A DNA stretch of 49,104 nt, from contig CANJJS010000030.1 in assembly GCA_947474705.1 (NCBI GenBank), forward strand, positions 1 through 49,104, read 5' to 3'. The position numbers and the translations under genes were made by a program. The DNA is from Acetobacteraceae bacterium (GTDB lineage: Bacteria; Pseudomonadota; Alphaproteobacteria; Acetobacterales; Acetobacteraceae). The notes below the pieces were generated by a model. The model ran no database searches. It was not told the origin of the DNA and saw only the letters and a program-made list of their open reading frames with translations. This document shows, piece by piece, positions 16,999 to 25,506 of the stretch; the stretch's first letter is position 1, and the number at the start of each line of letters is the position of its first letter.

Positions 16999-17402
16999 TG
17001 TCCCGGCGCGAGTTCGGCGAGCTCGATCACGCAATTCCCGGTCGCCGAGGGATCGAGGAACACGATCTTCGACCCGCCATGGCCGGTCTTCCACGTCTCG
17101 CTTTGCAGCTTGACGTTTTTGGCTTTCAATTCCGCGATGGCGCCTTCGATGTCGTCCACCTCGAAGCAGATGTGGAACAGGCCCGTGCCCTTCTTATCGA
17201 TCCAGGTCTGGACACCCGATTCCGGCCCCAACGCCTCAAGCAGTTCTATGTAGGTCTCGCCAACCGGCAACATCGCCAGTTTCGTCTGACCGATCTGTTC
17301 TTCGTATTCGATTTCCAGACCGAACGTGTCTCGCATCAACGACAAGGAGTCCTTGATGGAGTCCACGGCGATGGCGATGTGTTCCACGCGCTTGATTTTC
17401 AT
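16995..17402 (-). CDS. VOC family protein (methylmalonyl-CoA epimerase-like)
   Basis: A 135-residue vicinal-oxygen-chelate protein made of two beta-alpha-beta-beta-beta modules. Probable metal ligands are H in KRVEHIAIAV, E in ETYIELLE, H in GLFHICFEV and E in CVIELAE, the arrangement seen in methylmalonyl-CoA epimerases and glyoxalase-like proteins. ATG 17402 is chosen over an upstream codon at 17456 because GAGG lies about ten bases before it and the domain begins there. The stop overlaps the next gene's start. It may epimerise an acyl-CoA or act on another 2-substituted acid. Confidence 0.85.
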   Translation of the reverse strand: MKIKRVEHIAIAVDSIKDSLSLMRDTFGLEIEYEEQIGQTKLAMLPVGETYIELLEALGPESGVQTWIDKKGTGLFHICFEVDDIEGAIAELKAKNVKLQSETWKTGHGGSKIVFLDPSATGNCVIELAELAPGH

Positions 17403-17418
17403 TTGTCGGAATCCTCGT

Positions 17419-18177
17419 TCAGGAGATGGTGATGCCGCTGTCCACGGGATAAACATGCCCCGTGATCATGCGCGATTCGTCGGAGCCCAGAAACACCGCC
17501 ATGTTGGCGATATCCTCTGGCTCAATCGGCCCAAGCAACTGCGCGCCGACCATTTTCATAATGCGAGGCACCTTGGTTTCGTAACGGTTCCGCACCCGGT
17601 CGGTCATCGTCGCCGCCGGCGCGATCGCGTTGACACGCACCTTCTTCGGCGCGAACTCCACGGCCATGGAACGCGTGATCGCCGCGATCCCACCCTTCGC
17701 GGCGGTGTAACAATCTCGGTCGGCGATGCCCATCAACGCGACATTCGACGCCATGTTGATCACCGCCCCGCCACCCGACGCGATAATCGCCGGAATCCCG
17801 AACCGGCATCCCAGAAACGTCCCAAACAAATCCAGCGTGATCGCGCGCCAGAATTCCTCCAGCGGCACATCGACCACATTGCTATCGATGGACGTCGAGC
17901 CACCCGCGTTGTTGTGCAAAATATGCAACCCGCCGAAATGGCTCACCGCCTTTTCGATGGCGTTTCGCACACTTTCCTCGGACGTCACGTCCGTGGTTAC
18001 GGCGATGCAGTCTCCGCCGGCCTGCGTAACGATCTGCGCCGTCTGCTCCCCCGCCGCGGCATTCAGTTCCGCCACCACGATTTTCGCCCCCGCCGCCGCC
18101 ATCGCGCGCGCCGTGGCCCGTCCAATGCCCGTCCCCGCGCCCGTGATCAGCGCCACTTTCCCCGCCAGCCGCGTCAT
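17419..18177 (-). CDS. SDR family oxidoreductase, tandem paralogue A
   Basis: A 252-residue classical SDR. The Rossmann motif is TGAGTGIG, NNAG is at 89-92, and the catalytic residues are S144, Y157 and K161 (YTAAK). The C-terminus YPVDSGITIS is shared with the neighbouring SDR. By eye it is about four-fifths identical to the SDR at 18196, with most divergence in the substrate-facing region around residues 195-215. It lies 16 bp before the VOC gene in the same run. Probably an NAD(P)-dependent hydroxyacyl or alcohol dehydrogenase. Confidence 0.93.
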   Translation of the reverse strand: MTRLAGKVALITGAGTGIGRATARAMAAAGAKIVVAELNAAAGEQTAQIVTQAGGDCIAVTTDVTSEESVRNAIEKAVSHFGGLHILHNNAGGSTSIDSNVVDVPLEEFWRAITLDLFGTFLGCRFGIPAIIASGGGAVINMASNVALMGIADRDCYTAAKGGIAAITRSMAVEFAPKKVRVNAIAPAATMTDRVRNRYETKVPRIMKMVGAQLLGPIEPEDIANMAVFLGSDESRMITGHVYPVDSGITIS

Positions 18178-18195
18178 TTTTTCGTTCCCTCCAGG

Positions 18196-18951
18196 TCAGG
18201 AAATCGTAACCCCGCTGTCCACGGGATACACGTGCCCCGTGACCATGCGCGATTCATCGGACGCGAGGAAGACCGCCATGTTGGCGATGTCCTCCGGCTC
18301 GATCAGCCCGACCAGATGCGCGTCGGCGAGTTTCGACAGGCTGGCGTTCCCCGCCACCAAAGCCCTGACACGCGCGGTCATGGTCGCGGAGGGCGCGATC
18401 GCGTTCACCCGCACCATTTTCGCCGCGAATTCCACCGCCATCGACCGCGTGATCGCCGCCACCCCGCCCTTCGCGGCGGTGTAACAATCCCGGCCAGGAA
18501 TCCCCATCAGCGCGACATTCGAGGACATGTTAATCACGGACCCGCCACCCGAGGCGACGATCGCCGGTATCCCAAAGCGGCAGCCCAAAAAAGTTCCAAA
18601 CAAGTCCAGATTTATGACACGCCAGAACTCCTCGATGGGCGCGTCCACCACGGTATCGTCGATATTGGTCGATCCGCCCGCGTTGTTATGAAGCACGTGC
18701 AGTGCGCCGTAATGTCCGACGGCCGCCGCGACCGCCGCCTTCATGCTCTCCTCCGACGTCACATCCGTCGCGACCGCGATGCAATCCCCGCCCGCCTGGG
18801 CCACGATTTGCGCGGTCTGCTCTCCCGCCTGTTTGTTCAGTTCGGCGACCACGATTTTCGCGCCTTCCGCCGCCATGGCCACGGCCGTGGCGCGGCCGAT
18901 ACCGGTGCCCGCGCCGGTGATGAGCGCGACCTTACCCGCGAGACGTGGCAT
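18196..18951 (-). CDS. SDR family oxidoreductase, tandem paralogue B
   Basis: A 251-residue SDR and close paralogue of the next gene downstream: TGAGTGIG, NNAG, the serine of NMSSN, YTAAK and the C-terminus YPVDSGVTIS are all conserved. The ATG at 18951 is chosen because a strong AGGAGG lies 7-8 bases before it; the longer frame to 19020 begins with a low-complexity stretch. The 162-bp gap upstream is long enough to hold a promoter. The pair may use related substrates or stereoisomers. Confidence 0.93.
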   Translation of the reverse strand: MPRLAGKVALITGAGTGIGRATAVAMAAEGAKIVVAELNKQAGEQTAQIVAQAGGDCIAVATDVTSEESMKAAVAAAVGHYGALHVLHNNAGGSTNIDDTVVDAPIEEFWRVINLDLFGTFLGCRFGIPAIVASGGGSVINMSSNVALMGIPGRDCYTAAKGGVAAITRSMAVEFAAKMVRVNAIAPSATMTARVRALVAGNASLSKLADAHLVGLIEPEDIANMAVFLASDESRMVTGHVYPVDSGVTIS

Positions 18952-19113
18952 GTCTGTTTCCTCCTGAGTCGACGGCGATTTGTGGGCCGTCGCGGGGGGC
19001 GGAGCAAGGGGGACGCGCACGGGACGCCCGGCAATTCAGGCCGGCACCGGGATAAACAGCCCCGCCGTGGCGAAACAAGGTGAAAATACCTCGTCCCGCC
19101 AACCGGTCCGAAT

Positions 19114-19851
19114 TCAGCGTCCCTTGAACACGGGCTTCCGCTTTTCCTTGTACGCGGCAATGCCTTCTTTAAAATCCTCGGACTGCCGCACATGCGCGAT
19201 GGTCTGCGCCACACCGACCATCCGCTCGATCGGCCCGACCGGCATGACATCCGCCACCAGACGCTTCAACGCGCCGATCACCAACGGCGCCGAGTCCAGC
19301 AACTGCTCCGCCATTTCCAGCGCCGCCGCCTCATGCTGCCCATTCGGCACCACGCGATTGACGAACCCGACATCGTAGGCCCGCTGTGCCGGAACCTTCG
19401 AGCCCAGCAACATGATTTCCATCGCGAGTTTATGCGGCATCCGCGTCACCAGCGAGCTGATCCCACCGGCGGTCGTGCCGAGTTTCGCCTCGGGATAATA
19501 AAATGTCGTGCTTTCCGTGGACACCATCAGATCGCACATCATGACCATGACGATCGCCCCGCCGATCACCCAGCCCGTCGTCGCCGCGATAATCGGCTTT
19601 TCCGTATTGTATCCGATCGTCGGGATCGATCGCCACAACTCCGGCAAATTGGTCACATCGGCGCCAGAGCTGAACGCGCGGTCGCCGACGCTGCTCAGGA
19701 TCGCGACCCGCTGCGTCTCGTCGGCGTCGAAGGTCTTGAACGCCTGTTGCAATTCCACGGCGACATTCTGATCGATCGCGTTCAACCGCTCGGGACGAGC
19801 GATGCGGATGATCGAAATGGCGCCATTCTTTTCAACGGTCACGGCTGGCAT
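19114..19851 (-). CDS. Enoyl-CoA hydratase/isomerase family protein
   Basis: A 245-residue crotonase-fold protein. The oxyanion-hole elements are AFSSGADV (G63-A64) and GWVIGGAI (G98). The hydratase-type glutamate is probably E121 in FYYPEAKLGTTAGG. Length matches enoyl-CoA hydratases. The start has TAGGAG seven bases upstream and lies 10 bp after the stop of the PTPS-like gene on the same strand. It would hydrate, isomerise or cleave an acyl-CoA in the pathway served by the adjacent SDRs. Confidence 0.9.
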   Translation of the reverse strand: MPAVTVEKNGAISIIRIARPERLNAIDQNVAVELQQAFKTFDADETQRVAILSSVGDRAFSSGADVTNLPELWRSIPTIGYNTEKPIIAATTGWVIGGAIVMVMMCDLMVSTESTTFYYPEAKLGTTAGGISSLVTRMPHKLAMEIMLLGSKVPAQRAYDVGFVNRVVPNGQHEAAALEMAEQLLDSAPLVIGALKRLVADVMPVGPIERMVGVAQTIAHVRQSEDFKEGIAAYKEKRKPVFKGR

Positions 19852-19861
19852 GGCGGATCTC

Positions 19862-20263
19862 CTACGACAATGGCGCTTCGTAGGCGGCCCAGGCGGTGGG
19901 GGCTTCTCGAAGCAGGATTTTCAACGAACTCACGGCCTGTCCGCCATGTCCCAGACGGCCGTCGCGGCACGCCTCGGCGAGCAGTCCGTGAATATAAAAC
20001 GCCATGTATTCGGTGGTCGTATTGATCCCCTTCAGCAACGGATTCTCGTCGAGGTTGCTGTAGTCCACCGTATCCAACAATTTCCGCAATTCCGTCTTCG
20101 CCAGCCCGATATCCACCAGCAACTGGTGATGGTCCAGCGCCGGCGCGCGGAACTCCGCCTCCACCGCGAAGGTCGCGCCGTGCATGCGCTGCGCGGGCCC
20201 GAATTCCTCGCCCTGAAAACTATGCGCGATCATGATGTGATCGCAAACGGTCAGGCTGTACAT
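19862..20263 (-). CDS. Divergent 6-pyruvoyltetrahydropterin synthase/QueD-fold protein
   Basis: A 133-residue T-fold protein recognisable from IMIAHSF (H14), RMHGATF, VDIGLAKTELRKLLD and NTTTEYMA (E85). Several active-site residues differ from PTPS and QueD. The cysteine position before the HGH motif is A24, the HGH motif reads H28-G-A30 so one zinc histidine is missing, and the Asp-His pair reads D67-Y68. It therefore either has a different reaction or is a binding protein. It starts 3 bp after the MDR gene stop and so belongs with the MDR and RibD-C genes. I recall a conserved HGAT subfamily of this kind in other alphaproteobacteria, from memory only. Confidence 0.8.
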   Translation of the reverse strand: MYSLTVCDHIMIAHSFQGEEFGPAQRMHGATFAVEAEFRAPALDHHQLLVDIGLAKTELRKLLDTVDYSNLDENPLLKGINTTTEYMAFYIHGLLAEACRDGRLGHGGQAVSSLKILLREAPTAWAAYEAPLS

Positions 20264-20266
20264 GGT

Positions 20267-21208
20267 TCAATCCTCATATCTCACGACATGGCACAACCCG
20301 CCGGCCGCCAGGATACCGGGCATCGCCGCCGGCAGGTCCCGGAACCGTGTCGGCCCCTCCAACAACGCGTCGTAGACGGGATTTTCCAGCAAGGCGAGGG
20401 CCGTCCCCAGCCGCTCCGCGAAGCTCCGCCGCCCCCGCATCGCCGGAGCCACCGCCCCCACCTGAGACGCCACGATCCGCAACCGCCGCGCGTGAAACGC
20501 CTCGCCAAGCGGCACCGAGGGCGCGGCGTCGCCATACCAGGACGCTTCCACGATACGCCCCTCGAAGGCCGCGCGGTCCAGTGCCAGCCGCAACCCGGCC
20601 TCGGAGGCTGACGCGTGTACGATCAGTTCCTGTTCGCCCGGTGCCTCGCCGGGCGCGGCGAAGGCACAGCCAAACCGCGCCGCCAATGCTTCGCGGCGCG
20701 GATCGATATCCACCACGGTCACGTCCGTCGCGGGCATGCGCGCCAGCAACGACGCTGTCAGCAACCCCACGACCCCCGCGCCAATGACGGCGATCCGCTC
20801 GCCCGCCAGCGGCGCCGCGTCCCAGCAGATATTCAGCGCCGTTTCCATGTTGGCGGCGAGCACCGCGCGGTGCGTCGGCACCGCTTCAGGCACGGGGATG
20901 CACATCGCCTCCGGCGCATCGAACACATCCTGATGCGGATGCAACACGAAAACCCGTTGCCCGTCAGCCCGTTCGGCCACAGCCGCGTAACCGTATTTCA
21001 CCGGAAACGGAAACGACCCGCCCATCAGCGGCGCCCGCATCGCCTCGTACTGCCCAACCGGCACCCGGCCCATGAAAACCAGCGCCTCCGTCCCCCGCGA
21101 CACGCCGGATGCCAGAGCGCGCAGGCGGATCGCACCCGGCGGCGTCTCGCCCAAGGATTCCTCGCGCATTTCGCCGCGTCCCGGCGCGACGGTCCAAAAC
21201 GCTCTCAC
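20267..21208 (-). CDS. Zinc-type alcohol dehydrogenase-like protein (MDR) lacking usual zinc cysteines
   Basis: A 313-residue medium-chain dehydrogenase/reductase. The N-terminal catalytic-like domain contains ASGVSRGTEALVF, where the normal catalytic cysteine is serine, and FVLHPHQD. The four-cysteine structural zinc lobe is absent. The Rossmann domain is IAVIGAGVVGLLTAS, followed by VVDIDPRR, where the aspartate suggests NAD(H). It resembles the short BchC-like branch of MDR enzymes. The frame is open to 21769, but GTG at 21208 is chosen because it overlaps the RibD-C stop (GTGA) and the extension is antisense-like sequence. It is the middle gene of a coupled triad. Confidence 0.82.
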   Translation of the reverse strand: MRAFWTVAPGRGEMREESLGETPPGAIRLRALASGVSRGTEALVFMGRVPVGQYEAMRAPLMGGSFPFPVKYGYAAVAERADGQRVFVLHPHQDVFDAPEAMCIPVPEAVPTHRAVLAANMETALNICWDAAPLAGERIAVIGAGVVGLLTASLLARMPATDVTVVDIDPRREALAARFGCAFAAPGEAPGEQELIVHASASEAGLRLALDRAAFEGRIVEASWYGDAAPSVPLGEAFHARRLRIVASQVGAVAPAMRGRRSFAERLGTALALLENPVYDALLEGPTRFRDLPAAMPGILAAGGLCHVVRYED

Positions 21209-21933
21209 ACTGTCCGCACCAGAGGAATATCGAACAGCACATCCGCGCCAATCCGGTGCGCGGTCCAGGCGAAACGGCGCCCATCCTCCAAACGCGCGAC
21301 AGGCGGGATCGGAAACGCCGGCACACCGCCGCCCATGACCAAGGGCGCCACCGTCACATGCAACCGGTCCAACGCGCCCGCGGCGAGAAAGCGCGACACC
21401 GTGACCCCGCCGCCCTCCACGAAAATCCGCCGCAACCCGCGTTCGCGCAGCACGCCCAGGATCGCCGCGATGTCCAATCCCTCCGCCGCGCGCAGTACCG
21501 CCAGCACATGCGCGTGACCCATGCGCCCGGCGCTCGCGGAGCCCTTGCCATGCAGCAACAGCGTCTCGGGCCCGCCCTGAAACACGCGAAAATCCTCCGT
21601 CAGCCGCCTTTCGGGATCCAGGATGACCCGCACCGGGCTGGGCCCGGCCACGAGACGGGTCGTCAACCGCGGATTGTCGGCGCGAATCGTGCGCGCGCCG
21701 ACAACGATCGCGTCGGACAAGGCACGTAACCGGTGCGTGTGGCGCAAATCGTCGGGCCCGCTGATCCAAACCGATTCGCCGTCGCGAGTCGCGATAAACC
21801 CGTCCAACGACTGCGCGACGCGGCCAAGCACGAAGGAACAGCCCATGCCGACAGGCGCCCGCAATGGCGCGAACAGCGCATCGCCCGCGTCATCCCATGC
21901 CGGTATCGCCGCAGCCTCAGCCATTCGATCCAT
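21205..21933 (-). CDS. RibD C-terminal-domain/dihydrofolate reductase-like protein
   Basis: A 242-residue protein with the RibD reductase (DHFR-like) fold. Diagnostic parts are AQSLDGFIATRDGESVWISG, AIVVGARTIRADNPRL, RVILDPERRL and IFVEGGGVTVSRFL. These are the NADPH and ribitylamino-pyrimidine-binding segments of RibD. The deaminase domain is absent, so it may reduce a pyrimidine or pterin-type intermediate rather than make riboflavin. It is the first gene of the triad and overlaps the MDR gene by 4 bp. Confidence 0.88.
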   Translation of the reverse strand: MDRMAEAAAIPAWDDAGDALFAPLRAPVGMGCSFVLGRVAQSLDGFIATRDGESVWISGPDDLRHTHRLRALSDAIVVGARTIRADNPRLTTRLVAGPSPVRVILDPERRLTEDFRVFQGGPETLLLHGKGSASAGRMGHAHVLAVLRAAEGLDIAAILGVLRERGLRRIFVEGGGVTVSRFLAAGALDRLHVTVAPLVMGGGVPAFPIPPVARLEDGRRFAWTAHRIGADVLFDIPLVRTV

Positions 21934-22000
21934 CGCGTGCCCTTACCATGCGGCCATATCGCCGCGCGACCTACCCTGTTCATACGGCCGGCGCGAGGTT

Positions 22001-23620
22001 TTATTCCCGTTTCCACATATTCCAGAAGACCACGTGCTCCGGGATGTCCAATACACCCTCGAGCGTATCCCGCCAGGCGGCGGGCAACAGGAACTGGCCA
22101 TAAGGGATCGCCAGCGTGATCTCCATCGCGCGCTTCTGAATATCGACGGCGAGCCCGCGCGATTTAATCGGGTCCGTCTCATTCAACCAGGCCGAACGCA
22201 GCTTTTCGTAAGGCTCGTCGCACGGCCAACCCGGAAAGGACTTGTCGCAGCGCGCCGGCAGCAAGATCGAGAACGCGGGATTTTCGCTGGCGACCTGACC
22301 GCCGGTCGTCAGCAGGATATGCCAGCCATTCGGCCCCGGCCCCCGATTGGTGCGGCGCGCGGTGATCGTGGCCCAATCGACCGTCTGAAGATCGACGTTG
22401 ACGCCGGCTTTGCGCATCGCGTCGACCAACACCAGCGTCGCGTTGTGCTGCATGACCTGATCGGTCGCGTCGAGGACGACGATCGGCTCGCCTTTATATC
22501 CGGCGGCGCGCATTTGCTCGATCCCGCGCTTCAGCCGGACGGCTTCCGGGTCCTTCGACAACAGCAGTTCGGCGCCTTCCTCCGATCCCGTGGCGGAGCC
22601 GCACATCGTGAGCGCACCGCAAACCTGGCCATCCGTCATATTGCCCATGACCGCCATGATCATGTCGGGCTGATGGACGAAGTTGTGTAACGCGTGCCGG
22701 ATGCCCTGGTTGTCGAAGGGCGGATTGGTCCAGTTGACCCGCATATGGCCCTGGATTCCGACCGGCCATAGCGACTTCACCACAATGCCCTTGGTCTTAC
22801 GCAGATCGGCGGTCAGATCCGGCGGCGCGAACTGAAGGAAATCGATCTCCCCGGTTTTCAACGCGCCAACCTGGGTGTTCGGATCGGTCAGGTTCAGCCA
22901 CTCGACACGCTCCACCTTCGCCACCTTGCCGCCCGCGATGCTGGACGCCGGTTCCCCCCGAGGCACATATAACGGGTTGCGGATGTAAACGACCTTGCTG
23001 CCCGCGACCCACTCGTCCCGCTTCATGACGAAAACGCCGGACCCCATTGGCTCGGCGATTTGTTTGTTCGCCGGCAACCCGTCGATCAGGCGCGCCGGCA
23101 TCACGAAGGTCGGCACCGCGGACGGCTTGCCCAAAGCACGCAACATCTGCGGAAATGGCGACTTCAGGCGCAGGGCGAAGCTCTTCGGACCCGTCTGTTC
23201 CATGCCGGCCAGAACATCGGCGATATACTGCCCGGAGGAATCGACCAGCATCCAGCGCCGCAACGACGCGATCGCGTCCAGCGGTGTGACCGGGACGCCG
23301 TCGGAAAAGCGCAAATTGTCGCGCAACGCGAAGGTCCAGGTCAGATGGTCGGGACTCTCCGACCAGGATTCCACCATCTGCGGCTGAATCCGGGACTGAG
23401 CGTCGGTCGCGAACAAGGTATCGTAAACCATGTAGGCATGAACACGGGTTTGCGGCGCGATGGTCCATAACGGATCGATACTGCGCAAATCGCCGTTCAT
23501 CACGGCGCGAATGACGGACTTGTCCGCACGCGCCGGGCCCGCCGGGACCAGGCAGGCAGCGGCACAGACAACGGCCGCCCAGACAGCGCGCGAAATCGCT
23601 CGGATCGATTTATGGTTCAC
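22001..23620 (-). CDS. ABC transporter substrate-binding protein, family 5
   Basis: A 539-residue periplasmic solute-binding protein of the peptide/nickel/opine type (SBP_bac_5). An N-terminal signal peptide ends near residue 32 (PAGPARA before DKS). ESWSESPDHLTWTFALRDN and FSDGVPVTPLDA are family hallmarks. No permease or ATPase gene is next to it, so the transporter genes lie elsewhere or are shared. It is 191 bp downstream of the NtaA/DszA-type monooxygenase on the same strand and may bind that pathway's substrate. Confidence 0.92.
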   Translation of the reverse strand: MNHKSIRAISRAVWAAVVCAAACLVPAGPARADKSVIRAVMNGDLRSIDPLWTIAPQTRVHAYMVYDTLFATDAQSRIQPQMVESWSESPDHLTWTFALRDNLRFSDGVPVTPLDAIASLRRWMLVDSSGQYIADVLAGMEQTGPKSFALRLKSPFPQMLRALGKPSAVPTFVMPARLIDGLPANKQIAEPMGSGVFVMKRDEWVAGSKVVYIRNPLYVPRGEPASSIAGGKVAKVERVEWLNLTDPNTQVGALKTGEIDFLQFAPPDLTADLRKTKGIVVKSLWPVGIQGHMRVNWTNPPFDNQGIRHALHNFVHQPDMIMAVMGNMTDGQVCGALTMCGSATGSEEGAELLLSKDPEAVRLKRGIEQMRAAGYKGEPIVVLDATDQVMQHNATLVLVDAMRKAGVNVDLQTVDWATITARRTNRGPGPNGWHILLTTGGQVASENPAFSILLPARCDKSFPGWPCDEPYEKLRSAWLNETDPIKSRGLAVDIQKRAMEITLAIPYGQFLLPAAWRDTLEGVLDIPEHVVFWNMWKRE

Positions 23621-23811
23621 GATTACCTCCCAGTGGCACCGGCCGCGCGGTTATCCCGTGCCGGCCACAACCCTCCGGAAACATGCGAAGCTTTCGCCCG
23701 CGCGTGCAAGGGGTCTGGGCCGGTGCGCCCGGCACCACGCCCGCGGCACCCACGTCCATGCCAAAGCGGCTGCAGCGGCCATCTCCGGCCGTGGTCGGAC
23801 GCGGAACGAAA

Positions 23812-25176
23812 TTACCGGCCGCGCTTCGCGTGCCAATCGGCCGCCCGCGGGATTGAAAGACCCAGAGTTTCACGGAGCGTGCCGCCCTCGTAATCCCTGT
23901 GGAACAGACCGCGCCGTTGCAGTTCCGGCACCAACAGACGCACGACGTCTTCATAGGCGCCGGGCATATGTGTGGCGGCCAGAACGAAACCATCGCACGC
24001 GGGCGCGGTGAACCATTCCTCCATTTCGTCGGCCACCTGCTTCGGCGTGCCGACAAACATATGATGTTCCGCGACCGTGCCGCGTCCGGAGACTTCGACG
24101 AAATCCCTGACGGACGGGTTCTTTTTGCCTGAGTGCCGCACGACGCGGTCGCGGAAGCCGTGCCAGCTCAACTCCGCCAGCTCTTCGTCGGAGAAGGGCT
24201 CGTCGTAGGGCTTTTTGGAGAAATCGTAGTTCGTGACTTCCGAGATCAGGACCAGGGCGTCGATCGGTTTCGCGGTGGCCTCGATGATGGCTTTTTTCTC
24301 CTGCGCCGCCGCTTCGGTTTCGGCGACGCAGACGTAGCAGGCGGGGGCCACTTTGACGGTGTCGGGGTCGCGTCCCTCGGCGGCGACGGCGGCTTTGAAG
24401 GCTTTGTAATGGGCTTTGCCGGCTTCCAGATTGTGGTGGATGACGAAGACCAGTTCCGCCCATTTCGCCGCGAAGGCCTGGCCGCGGCCGGACTGACCCG
24501 CCTGAATCAGCACCGGGTGTCCTTGCGGCGAGCGGGGGACACTGAACGGACCGCGCGAATTGAAAAATTGCCCTTTGTGATCGAGACGATGGACTTTGCT
24601 GGCATCCGCGAACCGGTTGTTTTCCTTATCGAGGATCAGCGCGTTGTCGTCCCATGTGTTCCAATGGCCCATGACCACATCCATGAACTCGTCGGCGCGG
24701 TCGTAGCGCGCGTCGTGTTCCAGATGCTCGTCGGCGCCGAAATTCAGCGCCTCGCCGCTGTTCAGAGAGGTCACGATATTCCAGGCGACGCGGCCCTTGA
24801 GCATCAGGTCCATCGTCGCGAAGACTCGGGCGACGTGGTACGGCTCGTAATAGGTCGTGGAGTATGTCGACCCCAGACCCAGCTTGGAGGTGACCATGCC
24901 CATCGCCATCAGCACCGTGCAGGGGTCGAGTTTCACCGCGCGCACGCCGGCGTCGATCGCGGCACCGTGGTCGTTCGTGTAACGATCTGGCAGCGCGAGC
25001 CGGTCGTCGAAAAAGGCCATCTGGATTTTGCCCTCCTCCAGAACCCGCGCGATCCGCTGGTAATATTCCGGGGTCAGAAAATCGAGCGTGGTCGCCGGAT
25101 GCCGCCACGATCCCGGCAAATTGGAGCAATTCTGCGCCTGCAGAAAGGCGACCAGAGTCATCATGCGGGAAGACAT
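23812..25176 (-). CDS. NtaA/SnaA/DszA-type flavin-dependent monooxygenase
   Basis: A 454-residue member of the NtaA/DszA branch of luciferase-like monooxygenases that oxidise nitrilotriacetate, EDTA, dibenzothiophene sulfone and similar substrates with FMNH2. Hallmarks are FDDRLALPDRY, GRVAWNIVTS, RYDRADEFMDVV, LIQAGQSGRGQAFAAKWAE and a C-terminal LLVPELQRRGLF. No flavin reductase partner is adjacent. It begins 17 bp after the DUF4387 stop and so belongs to the AtuA-like operon. Confidence 0.92.
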   Translation of the reverse strand: MSSRMMTLVAFLQAQNCSNLPGSWRHPATTLDFLTPEYYQRIARVLEEGKIQMAFFDDRLALPDRYTNDHGAAIDAGVRAVKLDPCTVLMAMGMVTSKLGLGSTYSTTYYEPYHVARVFATMDLMLKGRVAWNIVTSLNSGEALNFGADEHLEHDARYDRADEFMDVVMGHWNTWDDNALILDKENNRFADASKVHRLDHKGQFFNSRGPFSVPRSPQGHPVLIQAGQSGRGQAFAAKWAELVFVIHHNLEAGKAHYKAFKAAVAAEGRDPDTVKVAPACYVCVAETEAAAQEKKAIIEATAKPIDALVLISEVTNYDFSKKPYDEPFSDEELAELSWHGFRDRVVRHSGKKNPSVRDFVEVSGRGTVAEHHMFVGTPKQVADEMEEWFTAPACDGFVLAATHMPGAYEDVVRLLVPELQRRGLFHRDYEGGTLRETLGLSIPRAADWHAKRGR

Positions 25177-25193
25177 TTGGAAGAACTCGCTTT

Positions 25194-25505
25194 TCAGATG
25201 GGGAGGTCGATGTCCAGCAGCGGCGCGTGCTGCTGGCAGCCATAGACATCGGTGTCGCCGAAATCGCCGGAGGGGACGAGGCGGGGGAAGGTCGCCTTGA
25301 AGGCGAAGGCGGCGTCGTAAGGGGTGAACAACACGTGCTCGGCGGGAACGTTATAGAGGCGGGCGAAAAGCTCCGGGCACAGCACGCCCGTTGCCTTCAC
25401 ACGCCGAAACGTTTCGGCATCGTCGAACACGACATCGATGGTCAGTTCGAAGGGGCCCGCGTTCTTGCTTTTGCAGACACGGGCGGCATCGCGGATCAGG
25501 GCCAT
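25194..25505 (-). CDS. DUF4387 domain-containing protein
   Basis: A 103-residue protein matching DUF4387 in length and sequence pattern (RVCKSKNAGPFELTIDVVF, then VYGCQQHAPLLDI). Its function is unknown. In other bacteria, from memory, it is the usual partner of AtuA-like proteins. Here it starts 1 bp after the AtuA-like stop, which implies co-translation and a possible complex. Confidence 0.85.
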   Translation of the reverse strand: MALIRDAARVCKSKNAGPFELTIDVVFDDAETFRRVKATGVLCPELFARLYNVPAEHVLFTPYDAAFAFKATFPRLVPSGDFGDTDVYGCQQHAPLLDIDLPI

Positions 25506-25506
25506 G

